Shown here: positions 5,411 to 8,331 of the stretch, piece after piece
Position numbering within the stretch: position 1 is the stretch's first letter
Layout: each line of letters starts with the position of its first letter
DNA from: an uncultured Clostridia bacterium
Lineage (GTDB): Bacteria; Bacillota; Clostridia; Christensenellales; Borkfalkiaceae
Direction of reading: 5' to 3'
DNA: 8,331 nt
NCBI GenBank assembly: GCA_944354085.1
Contig: CALVPW010000093.1
Location: 1 to 8,331, forward strand
Program-made: the position numbers and the translations under genes
Notes under the pieces: model-generated
What the model was told of the DNA's origin: nothing
What the model saw: only the letters and a program-made list of their open reading frames with translations
Database searches by the model: none

Positions 5411-6619
5411 ATGGCAAAGATCGGAATGAAAACGCCCCTCGTCGAGACGGACGGCGACGAGATGACGCGTATCCTCTGGCAGGATATCAAAGAGCTGCTC
5501 ATCCTTCCGTACGTCGATCTGAAAACGGAGTATTACGATCTCGGGCTCGCGCACCGCGACGAAACGGGCGACGCCGTGACCGTCGAGAGCGCGCTCGCGA
5601 CCAAAAAATACGGCGTTGCCGTCAAATGCGCGACCATCACGCCCAACGTGCAGCGCATGAGCGAGTACAACCTCCGCGAGATGTGGAAGAGCCCCAACGG
5701 CACCATCCGCCGCATCCTCGACGGCACGGTGTTCCGCGCGCCCATCGTTGTGGAGGGCATCCGCTCTTACATCCCCACGTGGAAAAAGCCCATCGTGCTC
5801 GCCCGTCACGCCTACGGCGACGTGTACGCCGCCGTGGATGAGGCGGTGCCCGCGGGCAGCAAAGCGTATCTCGTGATCGAGGACGGGGCAGGGAAGGAAG
5901 TCTCCCGCCGTCTCGTGCACGATTTCCAAGGATCGGACGGCGTGGTGCAGGGCATGCACAACCGCGGCGATTCCATCCGCTCCTTTGCGCACGCCTGCTT
6001 CCGCTACGCGCTCGACGAGAAGATCCCCATGATCTTTGCGACGAAGGACACCATCTCCAAGGTGTACGACGGCGCGTTCAAGCGCATCTTTGCCGAAGTG
6101 TACGAGGAATACGAAAAGGCGTTCGAGGCGGCGGGCATCTGGTATTTGTATACGCTCATCGACGACGCCGTGGCGCGCGTCGTCCGCTCGGAGGGCGGGC
6201 TTTTGTGGGCGTGTAAAAATTACGACGGCGACGTGATGAGCGATATGGTCGCCACCGCGTACGGGTCGCTCGGGATGATGACTTCCGTGCTCGTCTCGCC
6301 CGACGGGAAATACGAATACGAGGCGGCGCACGGCACCGTCACGCGCCATTATTACAAGTATCTCAAAGGCGAAAAGACCTCCACCAATTCGGTGGCGACC
6401 ATCTTCGCGTGGACGGGCGCGCTCAAAAAGCGCGGCGAGCTGGACGGGCTCGAAGATCTCAAAGCGTTTGCCGCGCGGCTGGAACGGGCGACCATCCAAA
6501 CGATCGAGGCGGGCGAGATGACGGGCGATCTCGTGCCCCTCTTCCACCGCGAAGGCGTCACGCCCAAAAAGCTGGACTCCAAAGAATTCTTGCTTGCCGT
6601 GCAAAGCAGGCTTTCGTAA
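5411..6619 (+). CDS. icd: NADP-dependent isocitrate dehydrogenase, eukaryotic-like (type II) family
   Basis: 402 aa; converts isocitrate to 2-oxoglutarate and CO2 with NADP. The sequence aligns by eye with human IDH1 rather than with the E. coli Icd type. Substrate residues fall at the same numbers: Thr77, Ser94 in KSPNGTIR (93-100), Arg100, Arg109 and Arg132 in ARHAYGD (131-137), plus Tyr139 and Lys212. Metal-binding Asp residues lie in LIDDAVA (249-255) and NYDGDVMSD (270-278). HGTVTRH (307-313) carries the Arg-His pair that selects NADP. The length is normal and the frame intact. It has its own promoter and terminator, so it is a single-gene unit. Probable role: 2-oxoglutarate for glutamate synthesis, with NADPH. 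Confidence 0.95.
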   Translation: MAKIGMKTPLVETDGDEMTRILWQDIKELLILPYVDLKTEYYDLGLAHRDETGDAVTVESALATKKYGVAVKCATITPNVQRMSEYNLREMWKSPNGTIRRILDGTVFRAPIVVEGIRSYIPTWKKPIVLARHAYGDVYAAVDEAVPAGSKAYLVIEDGAGKEVSRRLVHDFQGSDGVVQGMHNRGDSIRSFAHACFRYALDEKIPMIFATKDTISKVYDGAFKRIFAEVYEEYEKAFEAAGIWYLYTLIDDAVARVVRSEGGLLWACKNYDGDVMSDMVATAYGSLGMMTSVLVSPDGKYEYEAAHGTVTRHYYKYLKGEKTSTNSVATIFAWTGALKKRGELDGLEDLKAFAARLERATIQTIEAGEMTGDLVPLFHREGVTPKKLDSKEFLLAVQSRLS

Positions 6620-6655
6620 AAAAGGCGCGCGTCCCATAACGGGACGCGCGTTTTT
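6618..6655. terminator. Bidirectional terminator between convergent icd and yugP
   Basis: A perfect 10-bp stem CGCGCGTCCC (6626-6635) with GGGACGCGCG (6641-6650) and loop ATAAC, followed by five T's on the plus strand and preceded by six A's (6618-6623) that give a T-run on the minus strand. It starts at the icd stop and lies about 20 nt after the yugP stop on the other strand, so one hairpin serves both genes. Confidence 0.92.
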
Positions 6656-6676
6656 CATCTTTGGCTTTTGCGCCGA

Positions 6677-7396
6677 TCAGTCTTTGCGCAAAAGGGATAT
6701 GAACAGCGTGGCGTATCTCAAAAAATAGACGAGCGAAACGAGGAGCGCCGCAACATACGTGAGCGCCGCCGCCGAGAGCACTTTGCCTGCGGCGGGCACT
6801 TCGTCGGGGGAAAGGACGCCGTCCTCCACGAGCATTTTTTTGGCGCGGCGGGAGGCGTTGAATTCCACGGGCAGCGTCACGAGCATGAACAGGGTGGAGA
6901 GCCCGAAGAGCCCGATCCCGATATACACCATCCATCTGCCGTAAGGCAGGGGCGAAGTCGTCCACAAAAGGTCGAGCAGCAGCCCCACGATGAGCACGGG
7001 CAGCGCCAGCCGCGAACCGATATTCGTCACGGGGACGAGGACGTTGCGGATCTTATAGGGCACGTAGCCCGATTTTTTCTGCATCACGTGTCCCACTTCG
7101 TGCGCGGCGACGGCGACCGCCGCCACCGAGCTGCTCCCGTACGAACTCATCGAAAGATTGACGGCGTTTTTTGCGGGATGATAGTGGTCGGTCAGCCTTC
7201 CCTCCACACGGTTGACGGAGATATCCGTGACGCCGCGGCTGCGCATGAGCCGCGTCGCCGTATCGTAGCCCGTCATACACGAGCGGGTGGGGACGCGGTC
7301 GTATTTTGCATATGTGGAATTGACGCGCGCGCTCGCCCATGCCGAAAGTGCAAGGCAGGGCAGCAATATGAGCAAAAAGAGGAGATAGGAATACAT
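6677..7396 (-). CDS. yugP: Membrane zinc metallopeptidase, YugP family
   Basis: 239 aa, the usual length of the family (Zn_peptidase_2). An N-terminal hydrophobic anchor (about 2-23) is followed by LTDHYHP (68-74) and NLSMSSY, then the zinc site HEVGH (99-103) in an AVAVAAHEVGHVMQ context, and PVEFNAS (176-182) with Glu178 as the likely third zinc ligand. Further membrane segments lie near 130-145, 156-175 and 214-232. The physiological substrate of this family is not established. The start ATG at 7396 is preceded by GAGAGG with 5-nt spacing. The gene is single, divergent from obgE and convergent with icd. Confidence 0.93.
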   Translation of the reverse strand: MYSYLLFLLILLPCLALSAWASARVNSTYAKYDRVPTRSCMTGYDTATRLMRSRGVTDISVNRVEGRLTDHYHPAKNAVNLSMSSYGSSSVAAVAVAAHEVGHVMQKKSGYVPYKIRNVLVPVTNIGSRLALPVLIVGLLLDLLWTTSPLPYGRWMVYIGIGLFGLSTLFMLVTLPVEFNASRRAKKMLVEDGVLSPDEVPAAGKVLSAAALTYVAALLVSLVYFLRYATLFISLLRKD

Positions 7397-7421
7397 GGTG
7401 ACCTCTCGTTCGTTTGCGCCG

Positions 7422-7460
7422 CGAAAGCGGTTCCGCTTATCTTATTATACCGCACTTTCG
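7422..7460. repeat. Imperfect inverted repeat around the yugP -10 box
   Basis: CGAAAGCGGT (7422-7431) pairs with ACCG (7449-7452) plus CTTTCG (7455-7460), with a 2-nt bulge. The arms bracket the minus-strand -10 box (7444-7449), and the right arm overlaps its edge. This could be an operator or a hairpin of the early transcript. It is not strong enough to name a regulator. Confidence 0.4.
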
Positions 7461-7472
7461 TTTTGATGTAAC
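7444..7472 (-). promoter_or_regulatory. Probable promoter of yugP
   Basis: Minus-strand -10 TATAAT (7449-7444) with a weak -35 GTTACA (7472-7467) at 17-nt spacing; TTGTTA at 19-nt spacing is the alternative. The expected start near 7437 gives a leader of about 40 nt that includes the Shine-Dalgarno. Unlike the other promoters here it lacks a TTGC -35. Confidence 0.62.
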
Positions 7473-7485
7473 AAAATCGCGGTAA

Positions 7486-7522
7486 TTTTCACAAAACGCC
7501 GCATTTTTTCACATTGCGCCGC
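7486..7522. repeat. Two direct repeats with 20-bp period in the yugP-obgE intergenic region
   Basis: TTTTCACAAAACGCCGC (7486-7502) and TTTTCACATTGCGCCGC (7506-7522) agree at 14 of 17 positions and start exactly 20 bp apart, about two helical turns, so both lie on the same DNA face. They end 17 bp before the obgE -35 box, where an activator or repressor could act on obgE, and lie upstream of yugP as well. No known operator family was recognised. Confidence 0.5.
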
Positions 7523-7539
7523 GGGAAAGGACAAATCAA

Positions 7540-7568
7540 TTGCCTTTTTTTGCAGGAATTGGTATACT
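7540..7568 (+). promoter_or_regulatory. Promoter of obgE
   Basis: -35 TTGCCT (7540-7545), a 17-nt spacer and -10 TATACT (7563-7568). The expected start at 7575-7578 coincides with the obgE ATG at 7578, so the mRNA would be leaderless or have 2-3 extra bases. The AAGCGG before the ATG would lie mostly outside the transcript. Confidence 0.8.
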
Positions 7569-7577
7569 GTAAGCGGT

Positions 7578-8331
7578 ATGGACAACAAAGTATTTACCGA
7601 TAAAGTCAGGATCACCGTCAAAGCCGGGGACGGCGGCGACGGGATGAATTCCTTCAAAGCCTTTAAGGGCAAGCCCGCCTGCGGACCCGACGGCGGCGAC
7701 GGCGGGGACGGCGGCTCGGTCTACCTCGTGGCGGATGCGAACGTTCACGATCTTTTGGCGTTCCGTTACGTTTCCAAGTACTTTGCGGGGAACGGCGAGC
7801 GCGGCGGCACCAACAAATGCGCGGGCAAGCGCGGGGCGGATATCCTCCTCAAAGTGCCGTGCGGAACGCTCGTGCGGGACGCGGAGAGCGGGAAGATCGT
7901 GTGCGACGCTTACGAGAACGGCGAAAAGATCTGCCTTTTGGCGGGCGGACGGGGCGGCAAGGGCAACGTGCGCTTTACGACGGCGCGCCGCCATGCGCCC
8001 AACTTTGCGCAAAAGGGGGTGCGGACGCTCCCGCACGCCGTCATTTTGGAGATGAAGGTCATTGCCGACGTGGGGCTCGTCGGCTTTCCCAACGTGGGGA
8101 AATCGACGCTGCTTTCCAAGATCTCCGCGGCAAAGCCCAAGATCGCAGACTATCATTTTACGACGCTCTCGCCAAATCTGGGCGTGGTGCGCTATTACGA
8201 ACACTCCTTCGTCGTGGCGGATATCCCGGGGCTCATCGAGGGCGCGGCGCAGGGCGCGGGGCTGGGGCATGACTTTTTGCGGCACATCGAACGCACGCGC
8301 ATGATCTGCCACGTGCTGGACATTGCGGGCG
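7578..8331 (+). CDS. obgE: GTPase ObgE/CgtA, 3' end beyond window
   Basis: 251 codons are present; the frame is open to the right edge. Obg is an essential ribosome-associated GTPase linked to 50S assembly and stress control. The N-terminal glycine-rich Obg domain spans about 1-157, with VKAGDGGDG and GPDGGDGGDGG. The GTPase domain shows G1 GFPNVGKS (169-176), the switch stretch ADYHFTTLSPNLGVV and G3 DIPG (215-218), followed by GAGLGHDFLRHIERTR. G4, G5 and any C-terminal domain are outside. The usual REKY-PKGG segment is replaced by FKAFKGKPACG, a local variation in a well-kept domain. The ATG at 7578 starts the family's normal N-terminus. The promoter geometry predicts near-leaderless translation. 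Confidence 0.95.
   Translation, partial: MDNKVFTDKVRITVKAGDGGDGMNSFKAFKGKPACGPDGGDGGDGGSVYLVADANVHDLLAFRYVSKYFAGNGERGGTNKCAGKRGADILLKVPCGTLVRDAESGKIVCDAYENGEKICLLAGGRGGKGNVRFTTARRHAPNFAQKGVRTLPHAVILEMKVIADVGLVGFPNVGKSTLLSKISAAKPKIADYHFTTLSPNLGVVRYYEHSFVVADIPGLIEGAAQGAGLGHDFLRHIERTRMICHVLDIAG

Noticed and set aside
4193..6658. An 821-codon open frame antisense to ddl and icd
   Set aside because: It lies opposite two well-supported conserved genes. Its product is low-complexity (Arg, Ala, His, Asp rich) with no motifs, and long antisense frames are expected in high-GC coding DNA.
6668..7471. Plus-strand open frame opposite yugP
   Set aside because: It is antisense to an intact HExxH metallopeptidase, its composition is His/Arg-rich, and it has no ribosome site or motifs.
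1..8331. CRISPR array, transposase, prophage or defence genes
   Set aside because: No regularly spaced repeats and no such proteins are present in any frame.

Overview
The window looks like a chromosomal housekeeping segment of a high-GC member of the Firmicutes, most likely an uncultured Clostridia lineage. The pointers are the tsaE-tsaB-rimI order, a YugP-type membrane metallopeptidase, a MurF-like ligase with a multi-pass membrane N-terminus next to ddl, AGG-rich ribosome binding sites, and frequent UUG starts. No phage, transposase or CRISPR genes are visible. This placement is inferred from protein character; no search was run.

Layout. Bases 1-206 hold no credible protein. They carry an exact copy of the last 21 nt of the neighbouring tRNA plus 3 flanking bases, a hairpin-rich block bounded by inverted copies of the tRNA T-arm sequence, and a symmetric terminator. 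A tRNA-Pro(CGG) gene follows on the minus strand (207-283) with its own promoter. From 441 a plus-strand promoter drives tsaE, tsaB, rimI, an alpha/beta hydrolase and a membrane-anchored MurF-like ligase. Three of the four junctions in this operon are 4-nt stop/start overlaps (TTGA, TTGA, ATGA). An intrinsic terminator then stands directly before the ribosome binding site of ddl. The icd promoter lies inside the 3' end of ddl, and its -10 box contains the ddl stop codon. icd (NADP isocitrate dehydrogenase, eukaryotic-like type) and yugP (minus strand) converge on a shared bidirectional terminator. yugP and obgE diverge from a 181-nt intergenic region with repeats. obgE runs off the right edge.

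How the genes fit together. TsaE and TsaB are two parts of the machinery that makes t6A37 in tRNAs; their catalytic partner TsaD is not here. RimI is the usual neighbour N-acetyltransferase. The MurF-like ligase and Ddl belong to the D-Ala-D-Ala branch of peptidoglycan precursor synthesis: Ddl makes the dipeptide that a MurF joins to the UDP-MurNAc-tripeptide. The hydrolase between them has an intact catalytic triad but an unknown substrate. Icd supplies 2-oxoglutarate and NADPH, YugP is a membrane protease, and ObgE is a ribosome-associated GTPase.

Most notable: (1) the MurF-like enzyme has about 190 residues of membrane segments where the soluble UDP-sugar-binding domain normally sits; (2) tsaE and obgE both start exactly 9 nt after a strong -10 box, predicting nearly leaderless mRNAs; (3) four promoters share TTGC-N2, a 17-nt spacer and TATAAT/TATACT; (4) the tRNA-tail duplication and structured block at the left edge may be an integration scar or an undescribed small repeat/RNA family. 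Residue and base positions were counted by hand.
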